Below, in pieces: positions 63,876 to 64,000 of a stretch of 64,000 nucleotides of DNA. A program made the position numbers and the translations under genes. The DNA is from Anaerolineae bacterium (GTDB lineage Bacteria; Chloroflexota; Anaerolineae; Promineifilales; Promineifilaceae): the NCBI GenBank assembly GCA_030425205.1, contig JAUIAP010000006.1, positions 225,338 to 289,337 on the forward strand, in the 5' to 3' direction. Below the pieces are notes generated by a model, which was not told the DNA's origin, made no database searches, and saw only the letters and a program-made list of their open reading frames with translations. Position 1 is the first letter of the stretch. The number at the start of each line of letters is the position of its first letter.

Positions 63876-64000
63876 GTAGTATTTACTAAATAATGAGACT
63901 GTGTAGTAAATAATGAGACTGGCGACCACTGGGGGACGTTTCATGCCTTAATTTCTATGTACGAAATAATGAGACTCCCCTACCCCCGTGTAAGAAATAA
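63876..64000 (+). mobile_element. Putative transposon end with repeated 19-base sites (cut by window edge)
   Basis: Three copies of a 19-base sequence ending AAATAATGAGACT lie at 63882-63900, 63902-63920 and 63958-63976, and a fourth (12 bases, TGTAAGAAATAA) is cut off at 63989-64000. The consensus is TGTAnnAAATAATGAGACT. All copies point the same way, and a TGTA start is seen at 63876 and at two full copies. Multiple directly repeated sites of about 20 bases with a TGT terminus are known from ends of Tn7-, Tn5053- and IS21-type elements, where they bind the transposase. No transposase gene is inside the window. Confidence 0.45.

Noticed and set aside
1..64000. tRNA, rRNA, tmRNA or riboswitch genes
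   Set aside because: No T-loop-like consensus, rRNA segment or recognised aptamer was seen on either strand in a manual reading; a covariance-model search was not possible.

Overview
The window looks like a chromosomal segment of a free-living bacterium of the phylum Chloroflexota (Anaerolineae/Caldilineae-like). Pointers are the many lipoproteins with Thr/Pro-rich linkers (TPTP-type) and Val/Glu-rich stalks behind the lipobox, GEVED/DUF11 giant surface proteins, SH3b-SGNH and M23 lipoproteins, a UPF0182 membrane protein, a PknB-like kinase with extracellular adhesive domains, and KorAB together with GltBD. This assignment rests on gene content only. Coding density is high and nearly all reading frames are intact. 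I see no tRNA, rRNA or CRISPR.

Layout. 1-5 kb: a small conserved protein with its own promoter, a soluble triple-GAF histidine kinase, heme O synthase (ctaB), an ECF sigma factor and a secreted golvesin-like protein. 5-10 kb, minus strand: a methyltransferase, an amidohydrolase, mnmA translationally coupled to a small membrane protein, and an esterase. 10-13.7 kb: nadC, nadA and nadB, the complete route from aspartate to nicotinate mononucleotide, with a near-consensus promoter before nadC. 13.7-22.3 kb: SRPBCC and SDR genes, MOSC, Nudix, two envelope proteins (MAM-like and vWA lipoprotein), then an OmpR-type regulator / histidine kinase / glycosidase-like operon. 22.4-28.9 kb, minus: smpB, two CtpA-type proteases, UPF0182 and DUF503. 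29-43 kb, plus: a DUF4230 protein, SGNH and M23 lipoproteins, fabG-asp23-nusB, tatA-tatC-P450, threonine aldolase-GNAT, and a 1163-residue Ser/Thr kinase. 43-64 kb: an HD phosphohydrolase, trpC, korBA, an Imm11-like orphan, a tandem RNase H, an exonuclease operon with two membrane paralogs, a 1575-residue surface protein, and gltD-gltB.

The genes describe an aerobe or facultative aerobe (heme O, P450) that makes NAD, tryptophan and glutamate de novo and uses a ferredoxin-dependent 2-oxoacid oxidoreductase. It invests heavily in exported and surface-anchored proteins, consistent with the Tat genes, carboxyl-terminal proteases and cell-wall-binding lipoproteins seen here.

The most striking non-genic signal is the palindromic octamer TCGGCCGA. 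A manual scan found about 69 copies in 64 kb, where about one is expected by chance. They occur in all three codon phases and also outside genes, like the HIP1 octamer of cyanobacteria. A second signal is a set of intergenic hairpins, each built from a different short (about 7-10 base) unit. The right edge holds three full copies and one partial copy of a 19-base repeat beginning TGTA, resembling the end of a Tn7/Tn5053/IS21-type transposable element that continues beyond the window.
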